Notes: generated by a model not told the origin, from the letters alone. A stretch of 59,666 nucleotides of DNA from Acinetobacter sp. A2 (GCF_012371325.1 NZ_JAAZQX010000017.1:1-59666), one strand, 5' to 3'. Shown: positions 46,040 to 56,868, numbered from the stretch's first letter. Numbers and translations are program-made.

Positions 46040-46192
46040 ATTATTTCCTTATTGGGTGGCGCAAATTTAAGGTTTATCTGGTTGTATATAACGCACAGTA
46101 TAACCTGAGAATATGACAATTCAGTTCACCAAACTGTCATATTCCATACAAGTTTTTGCAAGTCATAGCACTTTATAGCATTGAACCCATAA

Positions 46193-47266
46193 CTAGACTT
46201 GATGATGTGGCAAGACAAATTCCACATCGCTACGATGCCCATTTTTCATTAAAGACAAAGCAATCGTCATCGGTGGTGCACCCTCAAAAATCACTTCATA
46301 AAGCGCACAAGTGATCGGCATATATACATCCAACTCATTCGAGCGTGCCCGCACCTGAACAATAGTGTTAATCCCTTCGGCAGTTTGTCCCAATTCTTCG
46401 GTGGCTTGCTCTAAAGTTTTACCTTTACCCAAAGCATAACCAACCTGATAGTTACGACTCAGCGGGCTACTACAGGTCGCAAATAAATCTCCAACCCCCG
46501 ACAAGCCGAGGAAGGTCAACGGGTTTGCACCAAGTTTCACCGCAAAACGGCTCATTTCTGCCAATGCACGAGTTAAAATCATACTCTTGGTATTTTCACC
46601 CACGTTATAAGCTGCAGCCATCCCCATTGCGACTGCATAAATATTTTTAAGTGCACCACCGAGTTCTACCCCGTTGACATCATCACTGGCAAAAACACGG
46701 AATAAAGCACTGTGTAAAGCTTGCTGCACTGCATAACGCACCAGTTCAGAATGACTGGCAATAACCGTTCCTGCTGGCTGTCCTGCCACAATTTCTTTGG
46801 CTAGGTTTGGTCCAGACAGCACACCATAAGGCACTTCAGGCAGTTCTTCACGAATAATATCGCTCATAAAACTAAAAGTTTTGGCTTCAATCCCTTTGGT
46901 TAAAGACACCACGGCCTGCGCACTAATGAAAGGTTTAATTTGACGCAGCACATCACGGAATGAGTGGCTCGGAATTGCCACTAAAATAATATCACGGTCA
47001 CGTACTGCGGTTTCCAAATCCGAAACAGCTCTTAAACCCTGTTCTAAATTAAAGTCAGGTAAATAACGTCGGTTAATATGCGTTTCATTTATTTCTTTGG
47101 CAGTCGCTTCATCACGAATCCAGATCATGGTATCGCAACCGTTACGCACAGCGGTGTTGGCCATAGCTGTACCAAAACTACCACCACCCAAAACTGTAAT
47201 GCGCAGTGCAGTTTTACGATCTACCACAACAGGTTCGACCAAATCGGCAAAATTTAATTCTGACAT
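46193..47266 (-). CDS. gpsA: Glycerol-3-phosphate dehydrogenase [NAD(P)+]
   Basis: The 357-aa enzyme makes sn-glycerol-3-phosphate for phospholipid synthesis. It shows TVLGGGSFGTAMANTAVRNG (NAD fold), VSLTKGIEAKTFSF, LSGPNLAKEIVAGQPAGTVI, GGALKNIYAVAMGMA with the catalytic Lys, and SRNYQVG. GGA lies before the ATG. It is about 20 residues longer than the usual protein at the N-terminus. sixA follows about 150 bases later on the same strand. Confidence 0.95.
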   Translation of the reverse strand: MSELNFADLVEPVVVDRKTALRITVLGGGSFGTAMANTAVRNGCDTMIWIRDEATAKEINETHINRRYLPDFNLEQGLRAVSDLETAVRDRDIILVAIPSHSFRDVLRQIKPFISAQAVVSLTKGIEAKTFSFMSDIIREELPEVPYGVLSGPNLAKEIVAGQPAGTVIASHSELVRYAVQQALHSALFRVFASDDVNGVELGGALKNIYAVAMGMAAAYNVGENTKSMILTRALAEMSRFAVKLGANPLTFLGLSGVGDLFATCSSPLSRNYQVGYALGKGKTLEQATEELGQTAEGINTIVQVRARSNELDVYMPITCALYEVIFEGAPPMTIALSLMKNGHRSDVEFVLPHHQV

Positions 47267-47291
47267 TATTGTTATATCCTAAAAATAAAAC

Positions 47292-47867
47292 TTATGCGTT
47301 CCAATAGCTCACGTAAGCTTGTGTATTTAATTTAGCACGCGCAGGAATGGCTTTGGCTGCAGTTCCCACATAAATAATGCCCGAAATTAAGTCATCTGGA
47401 TTTAAGTTAAGCGCTTGCTTGAGTAAATTTGATTCTACAACTGCCCCGCTACGCCACATGCTAGCAAAGCCCTGTGCCTGTAAAGACAGTAAAAAATTCT
47501 GCACAGCAGCCCCTGTACTTAAAGTCTGCTCAAAATGCGGCACTTTTGCATGGTTTTGAAACTGTGTTAAAGCCAGCACCAACATGGGTGCACGAAACGG
47601 GTGCTGTTTAACCCGCTCCAATTGAATCGCATCTGTTTCGCCCATATCTGCCAAAGCTTGAGAAAGTAGCTCACCAAAAGCTGCACGCTGTTCAGCAGCA
47701 ATCACCACAAAACGTGTAGGTTTTAGACGATGATGATCGGGTGCGGTTAAAGCCGCCTGAAATGCCATTTCAAGCTGAGCAGCATTCGGTGCTGGCTCAA
47801 CCAACTGCCCGATTGATTGGCGTTGATGAATGTGTTGATGAACGATTTCTGCCACTGTATCCGTCAT
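47292..47867 (-). CDS. Nitroreductase family protein (YdjA-like)
   Basis: The 191-aa FMN enzyme has the small nitroreductase pattern: RQSIGQLVEPAPNAAQLEMA, HHRLKPTRFVVI with the FMN-binding region, AAVQNFLLSLQAQGFASMWR (with the Trp of YdjA-type enzymes) and GIIYVGTA. It probably reduces nitro or quinone compounds with NAD(P)H. The gene is 25 bases upstream of gpsA and may share its transcript. Confidence 0.88.
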   Translation of the reverse strand: MTDTVAEIVHQHIHQRQSIGQLVEPAPNAAQLEMAFQAALTAPDHHRLKPTRFVVIAAEQRAAFGELLSQALADMGETDAIQLERVKQHPFRAPMLVLALTQFQNHAKVPHFEQTLSTGAAVQNFLLSLQAQGFASMWRSGAVVESNLLKQALNLNPDDLISGIIYVGTAAKAIPARAKLNTQAYVSYWNA

Positions 47868-48161
47868 TGACTTATATAACTATTTCAAAAAGCTCAGTTA
47901 AGATTAGCATAAACTCAAAATTTTGCGCTATTTCGTACGTGTAATTTGCAATCTCTTGGGTCAAGACAATCTCAATGTAATCCATACAGACAACTGCATT
48001 TTTTATACAAAGTCTTCATTCAAAGCACTACAGAATATGCTCAACTTGATCAAAGCCTTATTTTTCATTCTAATTCATGCCTGCATAAAGGCTAACCAGA
48101 AAATTAAATGAAAGATATTTAAAAGTCTCCGTATGCATACGTTTTTAATTTCGAGGTTGAT

Positions 48162-48539
48162 ATGAAAAAAATACTAGCCCTCTCTAGCCTTGTAGGATTC
48201 GCTTTCCTCACTGCCTGTGCTACCACACCCAACAACTCACTTGCCATTCAAAAAGAAAACAACTTGTATGAGGTTACAGGCTTAGGTAAGTCCAATATTA
48301 TTGCCAAGAATAATGCCATTAGTGCAGCCAATAAAACCTGCGGCAGTCGTGCTACCCTTGTGTTGGTAGATGAAAAGACCAACTACAACGGTGCGCTCAA
48401 AGGAGTGGTCGATGAACAAACAGGACAGATGATTCAGGCTGCAGCCACTGTGCTTGGCACTATTGCAGGTCGTAATACCGATATTGCCCGTGATGATGAC
48501 TACCAAACTGTTCTGACATTTAGATGTCAGGCAAAATAA
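48162..48539 (+). CDS. Putative lipoprotein, 125 aa
   Basis: A signal peptide (KKILALSSLVGFAFL) with lipobox LTAC is followed by a domain with YEVTGLGKSNIIAKNNAISA and a paired Cys (TCGSRA, FRCQAK), as in small envelope lipoproteins with a repeated-domain (YajI/Slr-like) fold; I cannot name the family. GAGG lies before the ATG. A shared terminator separates it from the convergent helicase gene. Confidence 0.7.
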   Translation: MKKILALSSLVGFAFLTACATTPNNSLAIQKENNLYEVTGLGKSNIIAKNNAISAANKTCGSRATLVLVDEKTNYNGALKGVVDEQTGQMIQAAATVLGTIAGRNTDIARDDDYQTVLTFRCQAK

Positions 48540-48590
48540 GTTGTATCAACATCAATCAATTTGATGGTCAACTAAAAAATTTATCTATAA

Positions 48591-48629
48591 AGAAAAAAGT
48601 CGCTCAATTGTAGAGCGACTTTTTTTATA
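48591..48629. terminator. Bidirectional terminator
   Basis: AAGTCGCTC and GAGCGACTT pair around AATTGTA, with A-run and T-run on the two sides. Confidence 0.85.
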
Positions 48630-48680
48630 TTTTTGGACTTTGGCCAGATCAAACAATTGTTCTGACTAGCAAAGTGCAGA

Positions 48681-49832
48681 TTAGCAATACCCATCTAGAC
48701 GTGTAAGCGGTAATTTTTGCCCAATGGCTTTTTCAATTTCAGGCAAGTAAAACGCATCATCTTCCGATAAGAAGCTAATACTGACACCACGTGTACCTGC
48801 ACGCCCTGTACGACCAATACGGTGTACGTAATCATCTGACTGTTCGGGTAAAGTAAAATTCACCACATGCGATACACCATCGACATGAATACCACGCCCT
48901 GCAACGTCTGTTGCAATCATGATGTTATGTTTACCATTTTTAAACTGATCCAGCATTTTTAGGCGTTTGTCTTGGGCAATTTCACCTGACAACATCACCA
49001 CTTTATAACCATCTCGTTTCAAATGGTCATATAACTTACGCACCTGATCACGACGGTTGGCAAATATCATAACTTTTTCAATTGGCTCGTCACGCAAAAT
49101 ATCTTCGAGCAATTTGTATTTATCGGTTTTTGCGACCATATAAACACGTTGCTCTACATCGGCATTGGTTTTCTTTTCAGGCTCAATTTCGACTGTAACA
49201 GGTTCAAATAACCACTGTTGAGCCAAGTTCAACACGTCATAGCTAAAGGTCGCAGAGAACATTAAAGTCTGACGCTGTTCCTTACGTGGTGAATAACGCA
49301 CAATCCGCTTAACTGATGGAATAAAGCCCATGTCTAACAAACGGTCAGCTTCATCAATCACTAAAAACTCAATCTGATCTAGCCAGACTTCTTTTTGTTC
49401 TACAAAATCAATCAAACGTCCTGGTGTTGCCACAATAATGTCAACAAAGTTTTTATCGAGCTGTGCTTTTTGCTTATCAAAATCCACACCGCCCAACAAA
49501 GTCACCACATTTAAATTGGTAAATTTGGTTAATTCTTTTGCATCACTTTCAATTTGCAAAGCCAATTCGCGCGTAGGGGCTAAAATTAAAGCTCTAGGCT
49601 CACCACGGTAGCGCTGAGTCTGAATTGGGTTATTTAATAAATCGTTAATGACGCTAATTAAAAAGGCAGCTGTTTTTCCTGTACCTGTTTGCGCGCGACC
49701 AATGGCATCATGTCCAGCCAAAGTAAATTTTAAAACCTTTTGTTGAATAGGCGTCATTTCCTTGAAACCTAAAGCATCAATAGCCTGTTTCAATTGCGGA
49801 TGTAAATTTAAGGTTTCAAAACCAGATGACAT
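48681..49832 (-). CDS. rhlB: DEAD-box RNA helicase, RhlB-like
   Basis: The 383-aa helicase has all core motifs: Q-motif ([12 protein letters not shown]), [72 protein letters not shown] and [10 protein letters not shown]. The short C-terminus without long basic tails fits RhlB, a degradosome partner. It may be RhlE-like instead; the exact subfamily needs a tree. No ribosome binding site is obvious before the ATG. Confidence 0.88.
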   Translation of the reverse strand: MSSGFETLNLHPQLKQAIDALGFKEMTPIQQKVLKFTLAGHDAIGRAQTGTGKTAAFLISVINDLLNNPIQTQRYRGEPRALILAPTRELALQIESDAKELTKFTNLNVVTLLGGVDFDKQKAQLDKNFVDIIVATPGRLIDFVEQKEVWLDQIEFLVIDEADRLLDMGFIPSVKRIVRYSPRKEQRQTLMFSATFSYDVLNLAQQWLFEPVTVEIEPEKKTNADVEQRVYMVAKTDKYKLLEDILRDEPIEKVMIFANRRDQVRKLYDHLKRDGYKVVMLSGEIAQDKRLKMLDQFKNGKHNIMIATDVAGRGIHVDGVSHVVNFTLPEQSDDYVHRIGRTGRAGTRGVSISFLSEDDAFYLPEIEKAIGQKLPLTRLDGYC

Positions 49833-49892
49833 AAATATGCGCTCGAACTTTTTCTGACAAAAAACTGACCTATTATAAACAGAAATACAAAC

Positions 49893-49928
49893 AAAAAACG
49901 CCCCAATCAGTATTGGAGCGTCTTTTTT
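49893..49928. terminator. Terminator of the cold shock gene
   Basis: ACGCCCCAAT and ATTGGAGCGT pair with one mismatch, with A-run and T-run outside, between the cold shock and helicase genes. Confidence 0.8.
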
Positions 49929-49943
49929 AGAATAATCGAGTGA

Positions 49944-50156
49944 TTAGTCTAGTGGCTGTACTTCTTCAGCTTGGAAGCCTTTTTGGCCTTTAACTACGCT
50001 GAATTCAACACGTTGACCGTCACGAAGTGAACGGTGGCCTTCACCTTGAATCGCACGGAAGTGAACGAATACGTCGTCACCGCCATTGCGTTGAATAAAG
50101 CCAAAACCTTTAGTGTCGTTGAACCATTTAACTACGCCTTGTTCACGAGCTGTCAT
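49944..50156 (-). CDS. Cold shock protein (CspA family)
   Basis: The 70-aa OB-fold protein has both RNA-binding motifs: KGFGFIQ (RNP1) and DVFVHFRAI (RNP2). It binds single-stranded RNA as a chaperone. GAGGA precedes the ATG. The upstream intergenic stretch is long, which would allow the extended leader RNA usual in cold-induced csp genes. The position next to the helicase gene may reflect a shared cold role, though a terminator separates them. Confidence 0.95.
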   Translation of the reverse strand: MTAREQGVVKWFNDTKGFGFIQRNGGDDVFVHFRAIQGEGHRSLRDGQRVEFSVVKGQKGFQAEEVQPLD

Positions 50157-50633
50157 AAGTTAATCCTCATTGATTAAAAAGAAGGACCACCCGGTGTTGC
50201 AAACAGCAGAGCAAACAAAGTTTAAAAATATTTTTATTTCTAAGCTTGTAATCATTCTGTATAACTATTAACAAAATCCCGGTTACATCCATTTGTAATA
50301 GGGCGACAAACAACAATTGTCTATCTAAAATCCTAAATACGCATCGAGCTTAACACGGGTTTATGACAATTAATAGATTTTTTTTGATTTATCTTGTTCA
50401 GATTGAAATGATTTGAACAGTTGGGAAAATTTTATTTCTGATAAGTGACTTAGCACTATTTTGATCGGTCAAATATGTCAAAAATGTTGCATAAAATAAT
50501 GCACTAAAATCTCCTTATTTTATTTACACTCCAAACATTGACTAACATTCTATTTCAGATGAAATTTATTTGGGATTTCCTGCCAAGTTTGCTAGTATGA
50601 TCGTTCTGTTTTTTAAGGCGAATTTATACCGCA
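50157..50633. other. 477-base divergent region upstream of csp and the TusA-like gene
   Basis: No gene is seen. The part next to the csp gene is likely its leader RNA and promoter; the part near 50590-50630 serves the TusA-like gene. A candidate minus-strand promoter near 50260-50280 (TTGTTA and TATACAGAAT-like boxes) is only suggestive. Confidence 0.35.
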
Positions 50634-50888
50634 ATGCTGTGTGATTCTGTACCCCCCACCACTGTAATTGATGCTATGGGACAACCCTGTCCAATGCCCT
50701 TACTGATGTTGAAACGTGCACTTAAAAATTCAGATGCTGTTCTATTTTTACTTAAGTCTTCTGACCCACATAGCCAGCAGGATGTCACACGTTATTGTCA
50801 GTTGCATCAATACCAGTGTACAGCCAGTCAAATTTCGGCAAACGAGTTTCACTATGTGATTCATGTTGCCAAGCCAAATGCTACGTGA
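50634..50888 (+). CDS. TusA-like sulfurtransferase
   Basis: The 84-aa protein has the TusA signature DAMGQPCPMPLLMLKRAL, whose Cys in CPMP carries persulfide sulfur. Family members relay sulfur to tRNA thiolation or to molybdopterin and other pathways. The second half is more divergent than canonical TusA, so the exact pathway is open. It stands alone upstream of rpoH. Confidence 0.85.
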   Translation: MLCDSVPPTTVIDAMGQPCPMPLLMLKRALKNSDAVLFLLKSSDPHSQQDVTRYCQLHQYQCTASQISANEFHYVIHVAKPNAT

Positions 50889-51053
50889 TTAGTCAATCTT
50901 ATTGATTGTGCATCCATTTTAACACCATTATACCTAGCCCTTTATCGTATAAAGATTTACATATCTACACCAATTTTCCTTATTTAAGTAGAATATTGGC
51001 ATTAAGATAAAGACATCGGTTATTTTACCCACCCAATCCTATAAGGAGATCTC

Positions 51054-51923
51054 ATGAGTGACAGCAGCAATCAGTTGATGCCCCTGTCATTATCTGCACC
51101 AGGTGTAAATCTCGGGGCTTATATTAGTACTGTTAACCAAATTCCAATTTTAACGGCTGAACAAGAAAAAGAGTTAGCCGAACGTTATTATTACGATCAA
51201 GATTTAGACGCAGCCAAAATGTTGGTCATGTCACATTTACGTTTTGTTGTGCATATTGCACGTAGTTATGCGGGTTATGGTTTACCACAGGGTGATTTAA
51301 TTCAAGAAGGCAACTTAGGCTTAATGAAAGCGGTAAAACGCTTTGACCCTAATATGGGTGTACGCTTAGTGTCCTTTGCCGTGCACTGGATTAAAGCTGA
51401 AATTCACGAATATGTAATTCGTAACTGGCGTATTGTCAAAATTGCCACGACCAAGGCGCAACGTAAATTATTCTTTAATTTGCGTAGCCTCAAAAAATCC
51501 AGCAAAAAATTGACGCTAGAAGAAGCGCAATCTATTGCCAATGATTTAAATGTGACCGCTGAACAAGTTTTGGAAATGGAAGGTCGTTTAACCGCTTATG
51601 ATGCTGCATTTGAAGCACAAGGTGATGATGACGATGAAGGTTCAACCTATGTTGCACCTGCGCTGTATTTAGAAGATAACCGTTACGACCCTGCACGTTT
51701 GGTTGAAAACGAAGATTACGAAGAACAAAGCACCTCTGCTCTGCATGAAGCTATGGAACAGTTGGATGATCGTTCACGTAATATTTTACAACGTCGCTGG
51801 TTGGATGATGATAAATCTACCTTACATGAATTGGCGGCAGAATATAATGTTTCTGCAGAGCGAATTCGTCAGCTTGAAAAAAATGCTATGGAAAAAATTA
51901 AAGTGGCAATGTCATCTAACTGA
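51054..51923 (+). CDS. rpoH: RNA polymerase sigma-32 (heat shock sigma factor)
   Basis: The 289-aa sigma-70 family factor has the RpoH box region (region 2 to 3 linker, [20 protein letters not shown]), region 2 ([36 protein letters not shown]) and region 4 ([20 protein letters not shown]). It directs transcription of heat shock genes. AAGGAG lies before the ATG. A compact terminator follows. Confidence 0.96.
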   Translation: MSDSSNQLMPLSLSAPGVNLGAYISTVNQIPILTAEQEKELAERYYYDQDLDAAKMLVMSHLRFVVHIARSYAGYGLPQGDLIQEGNLGLMKAVKRFDPNMGVRLVSFAVHWIKAEIHEYVIRNWRIVKIATTKAQRKLFFNLRSLKKSSKKLTLEEAQSIANDLNVTAEQVLEMEGRLTAYDAAFEAQGDDDDEGSTYVAPALYLEDNRYDPARLVENEDYEEQSTSALHEAMEQLDDRSRNILQRRWLDDDKSTLHELAAEYNVSAERIRQLEKNAMEKIKVAMSSN

Positions 51924-51987
51924 TTAAAGTCTTTTTACATTTCATAAATGGCTTGAGCTATAGGCGAAAAATAAGCATCAAATAAAA

Positions 51988-52011
51988 TTGGGCAGTCTGC
52001 CCTTTTTTATT
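51988..52011 (+). terminator. Terminator after rpoH
   Basis: GGGCAG and CTGCCC form a short GC-rich stem followed by six T. Confidence 0.75.
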
Positions 52012-52114
52012 GTCTTTGATTGGTACAGCTACATTCAGGCAGGCAAATCTCAGATTTTCCCGCCCCTAAAAATGTGCTAAGGTTAAGCGCAAAATTAAAT
52101 AGGTCAATTTGCGT

Positions 52115-52480
52115 ATGTGGATTGCAATTTCTGCCCTGAATTTAGCCATAGCAGTCATGCTCGGTGCATTTGGTGCACATGGCTTAAAGGCCCGCGCAAC
52201 TGAAGCGCAATTGCTTTGGTGGCAAACTGCAACAGATTATTTTTTCTATCATGCCCTTGGACTTTTAGCATTGAGCATATTGGCCAAAGTGATTCCACAA
52301 CTTCCTATTAAAGCCAGTTTTATTCTCATTCAGCTCGGCATTTTATTTTTCTGCGGTTCACTCTATATCATGGCATTGGATTTAGCCCGTGGCTTGGGCA
52401 TGATTACCCCGATTGGTGGCGCACTCATGATTGCAGGCTGGCTAAGCTTAGCGTGGCAAGCCATGAAATATGCCAAATAA
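52115..52480 (+). CDS. DUF423 family membrane protein
   Basis: The 121-aa protein has four hydrophobic helices and the DUF423 pattern (LGAFGAHGLKA, WWQTATDYFFYHALGLL, FCGSLYIMALDLARGLGMIT, PIGGALMIAGWL). The family is widespread and its role is unknown. The ATG at 52115 is chosen; a TTG two codons earlier is possible. thiS follows 40 bases later. Confidence 0.88.
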   Translation: MWIAISALNLAIAVMLGAFGAHGLKARATEAQLLWWQTATDYFFYHALGLLALSILAKVIPQLPIKASFILIQLGILFFCGSLYIMALDLARGLGMITPIGGALMIAGWLSLAWQAMKYAK

Positions 52481-52520
52481 AGTGTATGTATTTTAGCAAT
52501 TTTAAAATGGACTCTCTGTC

Positions 52521-52718
52521 ATGCAAATTTATCTGAATGGCGAAGCACAACAGACCACTCATACAACGCTGCTGCAACTCATTCAAGCATTAGACCTAGA
52601 AGGCAAACGCTTTGCAGTCGAGCAAAATGAGAAAATTATTGCCAAAAGCAAACTTGCCGAAACCCCTATTTGCGATGAAGACCGCATTGAAATTATTCAT
52701 GCCGTTGGTGGCGGCTAA
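52521..52718 (+). CDS. thiS: Sulfur carrier protein ThiS
   Basis: The 65-aa ubiquitin-like protein ends in the conserved Gly-Gly (IIHAVGGG), which is adenylated by ThiF and thiocarboxylated to deliver sulfur for the thiamine thiazole ring. thiG starts 12 bases later. No riboswitch is seen in the 40 bases before it. Confidence 0.95.
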   Translation: MQIYLNGEAQQTTHTTLLQLIQALDLEGKRFAVEQNEKIIAKSKLAETPICDEDRIEIIHAVGGG

Positions 52719-52730
52719 TCTGGAGCACCC

Positions 52731-53513
52731 ATGCAAGATACATTTAAAATCGGTTCACGTACCTTTAATTCACGTTTGTTGGTGGGTACGGGAAAATATA
52801 AAGATTTAACCGAAACTGATTTGGCGATTCAAGCCAGTGGCGCAGAAATTGTCACGGTTGCCATTCGTCGTGTAAACATTGGGCAACATCCTGATCAACC
52901 CAATTTACTTTCAGTGATTCCACCTGAAAAATACACCATTTTGCCCAACACCGCGGGCTGTTTCGATGCCAATAGTGCCGTGCGTACTTGTATGCTAGCG
53001 CGTGAATTGCTCGATGGTCACAACTTGGTAAAACTGGAAGTATTGGGTGATGAAAAAACACTCTATCCAAATATCACCGAAACATTAAAAGCTGCGCGTA
53101 CGCTGATTGACGATGGTTTTGAGATCATGGTCTACACATCAGACGACCCAATTGTGGCACAAGAACTGGAAAGCATGGGTTGTGTGGCCATTATGCCATT
53201 GGGTAGCTTGATCGGTTCTGGATTGGGTATTTTAAACCCACACACTATTTCTATTATTAAAGAAAATGCCAAAGTGCCAGTATTGGTGGATGCAGGTGTA
53301 GGTACAGCCAGTGATGCAGCGATTGCCATGGAATTAGGCTGTGATGGCGTACTCATGAACACTGCAATTGCAGCAGCACAAAACCCTGTATTGATGGCTT
53401 CTGCTATGCGTAAAGCGGTTGAAGCAGGCCGTGAAGCTTATTTAGCAGGCCGTATGCCACGTAAACGTATGGCCAATGCCAGCTCGCCTGAAACGGGTTA
53501 TTTCTTTAAATAA
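52731..53513 (+). CDS. thiG: Thiazole synthase ThiG
   Basis: The 260-aa TIM-barrel enzyme has [56 protein letters not shown] with the catalytic Lys, [13 protein letters not shown] and [18 protein letters not shown]. It joins DXP, ThiS-thiocarboxylate and dehydroglycine into the thiazole phosphate. GGAG lies before the ATG. It forms a unit with thiS. Confidence 0.96.
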   Translation: MQDTFKIGSRTFNSRLLVGTGKYKDLTETDLAIQASGAEIVTVAIRRVNIGQHPDQPNLLSVIPPEKYTILPNTAGCFDANSAVRTCMLARELLDGHNLVKLEVLGDEKTLYPNITETLKAARTLIDDGFEIMVYTSDDPIVAQELESMGCVAIMPLGSLIGSGLGILNPHTISIIKENAKVPVLVDAGVGTASDAAIAMELGCDGVLMNTAIAAAQNPVLMASAMRKAVEAGREAYLAGRMPRKRMANASSPETGYFFK

Positions 53514-53527
53514 GCCGTGTCAGCCAA

Positions 53528-53569
53528 ATAAAAAAGACGTTAAGTGAGTACTTAACGTCTTTTTTATTA
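53528..53569. terminator. Bidirectional terminator
   Basis: AAGACGTTAAGT and ACTTAACGTCTT form a 12-bp stem around a short loop, between thiG and the convergent GST gene. Confidence 0.9.
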
Positions 53570-53593
53570 TGTGATTTTAGTGCTTAAAACCAA

Positions 53594-54205
53594 TTAAGGA
53601 ATTAAACCTTCATCACGCATCGCAATTTGTACCGACTGACGTGCGGCCACTTTATTACGAATTTCTACCACATGGCTATATGGGGTTAAATCATGCTCGA
53701 TATAGTTTGACCAGTTGGTGATCACAAATAAATACGCATCGGCAGGGCCAAAATTATCATCTACTAAATACTCATGATCTGATGCCGCAATGGCTTGATC
53801 AATATACGTTAATAAACGATCAATTTCTGCATAGGCTTTTTCTTTGGCTTCTGCATCTAAAGGCGCACCAAAAAATACTGCGTAGGCATCATGTAATTCT
53901 GAGTTGAGATATCCTAACCATTCTAAAACTTTCGCACGCCCTAAACCTGATGGCGGAATTAAATCTTGCTTAGGGTCTTGCTGCGCCAAAAATGGTAAAA
54001 GTGCAACATTTTCAGTCAAAATTAAACCCGGGTTAATTTCTAAAGCAGGCACATAACCCTTTGGATTAATTTCGTAATAATCCACACCCTTTTCTGTTTT
54101 ATGGGTTTTTAAATCCACACGTTCTATATCAAAATCGACATTGACTTCATTTAAAATAATATGGGCTGCCAAAGAGCTTGCACCAGGGGAATAATAAAGC
54201 TTCAT
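53594..54205 (-). CDS. Glutathione S-transferase
   Basis: The 203-aa GST starts with MKLYYSPGASSLAAHIIL, the beta-class bacterial pattern; YEINPKGYVPALEI and LTENVALLPFLA bind glutathione; the C-terminal helical domain includes NFGPADAYLFVITNW. It is full length and probably cytoplasmic. Its substrate is unknown. GGA lies before the ATG. Confidence 0.92.
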   Translation of the reverse strand: MKLYYSPGASSLAAHIILNEVNVDFDIERVDLKTHKTEKGVDYYEINPKGYVPALEINPGLILTENVALLPFLAQQDPKQDLIPPSGLGRAKVLEWLGYLNSELHDAYAVFFGAPLDAEAKEKAYAEIDRLLTYIDQAIAASDHEYLVDDNFGPADAYLFVITNWSNYIEHDLTPYSHVVEIRNKVAARQSVQIAMRDEGLIP

Positions 54206-54416
54206 ATTTGATCCTTGTTATATAACTATCTCTGTTGTAAATCGCTTGGCATCAACTTGCAAGTGATTGAACCTATAAATTGCAAAAAAGCATAAATGTT
54301 TTAAAAGTTCTTACGCTTTGACTATCCTGCAAACGAAAGGCTTTTTCAAGTCTGTTTAACCTGCTTTTTTATCTAAAGATGTTTTAACATACAGCCCTTT
54401 AAAGTTTCATGAAATT

Positions 54417-55874
54417 TTGATTGTGATTAGCCTGAAAAAAGAAGAATGGTTTTCCAATATCCGTACCGATGTATTGGCAGGATTAGTGGTTGGCTTGGCG
54501 CTGATTCCTGAATCAATTGCTTTTTCTGCAATTGCAGGTGTCGACCCACAAGTCGGTTTATATGCCTCATTTTGTATTGCGGTTACGATTGCTTTCTTTG
54601 GTGGTCGTACTGCCATGATTTCTGCAGCAACAGGGGCAATGGCATTGCTGATGATTACCTTGGTAAAAGAGCACGGCCTGCAATATTTACTGGCTGCGAC
54701 AGTACTCACAGGCATTATTCAGGTAATCGCAGGTTACTTCAAAGTCGCTAAACTCATGCGTTTTGTATCACAGTCGGTGGTATATGGCTTTGTAAATGCG
54801 CTGGCAATTTTAATTTTTGTGGCACAACTGCCTGAATTATCACAAATGGATAGCTTAGGCTATTTATTTGTAGGTTTGGGTTTAGCGGTCGTGTATCTGT
54901 TTCCGTATATCCCTAAAATTGGTAAAAGCATCCCCTCACCTTTGGTCTGCATTATTGTGCTAAGTGTTGTTGCATTATTGCTTGGTACAGATATGCGAAC
55001 CGTAAATGATTTGGGACAATTTCCAGATACCTTACCTATATTTTTAATACCAGATATTCCTCTCAATTTTGAAACTTTATCAATTATTTTTCCTTATGCC
55101 ATTACTTTAGCTACGGTGGGTTTATTAGAAACCATGATGACCACCACCATTGTAAATGAAGCCACAGGCACAGAAGGTGACCGACATCAGGAATGTCGTG
55201 GTCAAGGCTATGCCAATATAGTAAGTGGCTTTATGGGCGGAATGGCAGGCTGTGCCATGATTGGACAATCGATTATTAACGTCAGCTCTGGCGCACGTAC
55301 ACGCCTTTCCACACTGACTGCTGGTGTATTTTTACTGTGTTTGGTGGTGTTTTTAAAAGACTGGCTGGCTTATATTCCAATGGCGGCCTTGGTTGCAATC
55401 ATGATTATGGTGTCATTTACCACCTTTAACTGGGATTCCATCCGCAACTTTAAGAAGCACCCCAAACAAAGCAATATTGTTATGCTGGCCGTGGTGATTG
55501 TAGTCTTAGCCACCCATAACCTTGCTTTAGGTGTTTTTATTGGCGTGTTGCTTTCGGCATTATTTTTGGTCAATAAACTGGAAAGCGAAGTTAAAGTCAG
55601 CTCATTTTTATTGGGTGAACATACCCGCCAATATGTCATTTCAGGGCAAGTTTTCTTTAGCAGTTCTGAAAAGTTTTATCAGTTTTTTGATTTTTCAGAA
55701 GACATCAGCAATGTCACCATTGATTTAACCCATGCCCATATTTGGGATATTACTTCGGTAAATATGCTCAATACTGTGGTGAAAAAATTTAAAGATCAAC
55801 AGATTAAAGTGCATATTATTGGTTTGAATGAAGCCAGTCATACCTTAATTGATCAATACAGTGCTCATTCATAA
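54417..55874 (+). CDS. SulP family (SLC26-type) anion transporter
   Basis: The 485-aa protein has ten or more membrane helices with the SulP signature ([33 protein letters not shown]) and a C-terminal STAS domain from about residue 390 ([19 protein letters not shown]). It carries sulfate, bicarbonate or a dicarboxylate. The start is uncertain: TTG at 54417 and GTG at 54423 are both in frame, and no clear binding site marks either. Confidence 0.88.
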   Translation: MIVISLKKEEWFSNIRTDVLAGLVVGLALIPESIAFSAIAGVDPQVGLYASFCIAVTIAFFGGRTAMISAATGAMALLMITLVKEHGLQYLLAATVLTGIIQVIAGYFKVAKLMRFVSQSVVYGFVNALAILIFVAQLPELSQMDSLGYLFVGLGLAVVYLFPYIPKIGKSIPSPLVCIIVLSVVALLLGTDMRTVNDLGQFPDTLPIFLIPDIPLNFETLSIIFPYAITLATVGLLETMMTTTIVNEATGTEGDRHQECRGQGYANIVSGFMGGMAGCAMIGQSIINVSSGARTRLSTLTAGVFLLCLVVFLKDWLAYIPMAALVAIMIMVSFTTFNWDSIRNFKKHPKQSNIVMLAVVIVVLATHNLALGVFIGVLLSALFLVNKLESEVKVSSFLLGEHTRQYVISGQVFFSSSEKFYQFFDFSEDISNVTIDLTHAHIWDITSVNMLNTVVKKFKDQQIKVHIIGLNEASHTLIDQYSAHS

Positions 55875-55903
55875 TTACTTAACAGTTTGGATGCCAATTA
55901 ATT

Positions 55904-55936
55904 TAATGCTGAATCTTGATGATTCAGCATTTTTGT
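55904..55936 (+). terminator. Terminator after the SulP gene
   Basis: ATGCTGAATC and GATTCAGCAT pair around TTGAT, followed by TTTTTG. Confidence 0.8.
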
Positions 55937-56059
55937 ATGCAAGATAAATCCGATGTATTTACAAAATAAGGCTCACTGCGGAAAATCAGCGAAAAAATTT
56001 GACTTCAATGGCTCAGGACTTAAAATACCGCATTCGAATTTATTAGATTTGCCAGAATT

Positions 56060-56776
56060 ATGTCGAACGATCAATTAGACCAGCACGTTGTCGAGCTGGA
56101 CAACCTCAACGAGCATCGTGAAATTGTAACGTTCATGCGCCGTTCATCACCATTGAATACGTCACAGCGTAGTGCCTTGGAACAATACGGTCACTTAATT
56201 TTGGAATACCCTGTTGGCGATTTACGTCAGCACTTTGAACACCCTGAACGCCCACTGACAGTAGAAATTGGTTTTGGTATGGGTCGTTCTTTGGTACTGA
56301 TGGCTCAAGCCAATCCTGAGCGTAACTTTGTCGGTATTGAAGTCCATATTCCAGGGATTGCACAGTGCGTTTATGAAGCAGGCACAGCGGGTTTAAGCAA
56401 CTTACGTGTCTTGGATGCAGACGCCATTCAAGTCCTTCGTGAAATGCCAGACAACAGCATTGATACTGTTCAACTCTACTTCCCTGATCCATGGCAGAAA
56501 AAACGTCACTTCAAACGCCGTTTTGTTGCCCATGAACGCATGGAATTGGTCGAACAAAAACTAGCGCTAGGCGGTACATTCCATGCAGCAACTGACTGGG
56601 AACCGTATGCTGAATGGATGCTAGATGTATTGGACAATCGCCCACGTTTAGAAAACTTGGCAGGTAAAGGCAATAGCTACCCTCGCCCTGAATGGCGTCC
56701 ACAAACCAAATTTGAACGTCGTGGAATTGAAGCGGGCCATAAAATTAACGACTTTATCTTCAAGAAAATCAGCTAA
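56060..56776 (+). CDS. trmB: tRNA (guanine-N7-)-methyltransferase
   Basis: The 238-aa SAM enzyme methylates G46 in the variable loop of many tRNAs. It shows TVEIGFGMGRSLVLMAQANP (SAM loop), FVGIEVHIPGIAQCVYEA, LYFPDPWQKKRHFKRRFV (catalytic Asp) and ATDWEPYAEWMLDV. Length fits the family. A terminator follows 10 bases after the stop. Confidence 0.96.
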   Translation: MSNDQLDQHVVELDNLNEHREIVTFMRRSSPLNTSQRSALEQYGHLILEYPVGDLRQHFEHPERPLTVEIGFGMGRSLVLMAQANPERNFVGIEVHIPGIAQCVYEAGTAGLSNLRVLDADAIQVLREMPDNSIDTVQLYFPDPWQKKRHFKRRFVAHERMELVEQKLALGGTFHAATDWEPYAEWMLDVLDNRPRLENLAGKGNSYPRPEWRPQTKFERRGIEAGHKINDFIFKKIS

Positions 56777-56783
56777 TTTCTAC

Positions 56784-56822
56784 AACAAAAAAATGCTTCC
56801 ATTCGGAAGCATTTTTTTTATC
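56784..56822. terminator. Terminator after trmB
   Basis: AAATGCTTCC and GGAAGCATTT pair around ATTC, flanked by A-run and T-run. Confidence 0.88.
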
Positions 56823-56868
56823 TGGGTTAGTTTTATGGCATAAATCCAAAAGACTGACTAAGAAACGA

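Noticed and set aside
46109..46145. Inverted repeat GAATATGACA...TGTCATATTC between gpsA and sixA
   Set aside because: It has a 10-bp stem but no T-run on either side, so I do not call it a terminator; it could be an operator, but nothing else supports that.
47923..48111. Possible 62-aa gene upstream of the lipoprotein gene
   Set aside because: No ribosome site, no family resemblance and composition like the surrounding non-coding DNA.
52481..52520. Thiamine riboswitch before thiS
   Set aside because: The gap is only 40 bases and shows none of the conserved TPP riboswitch sequence.
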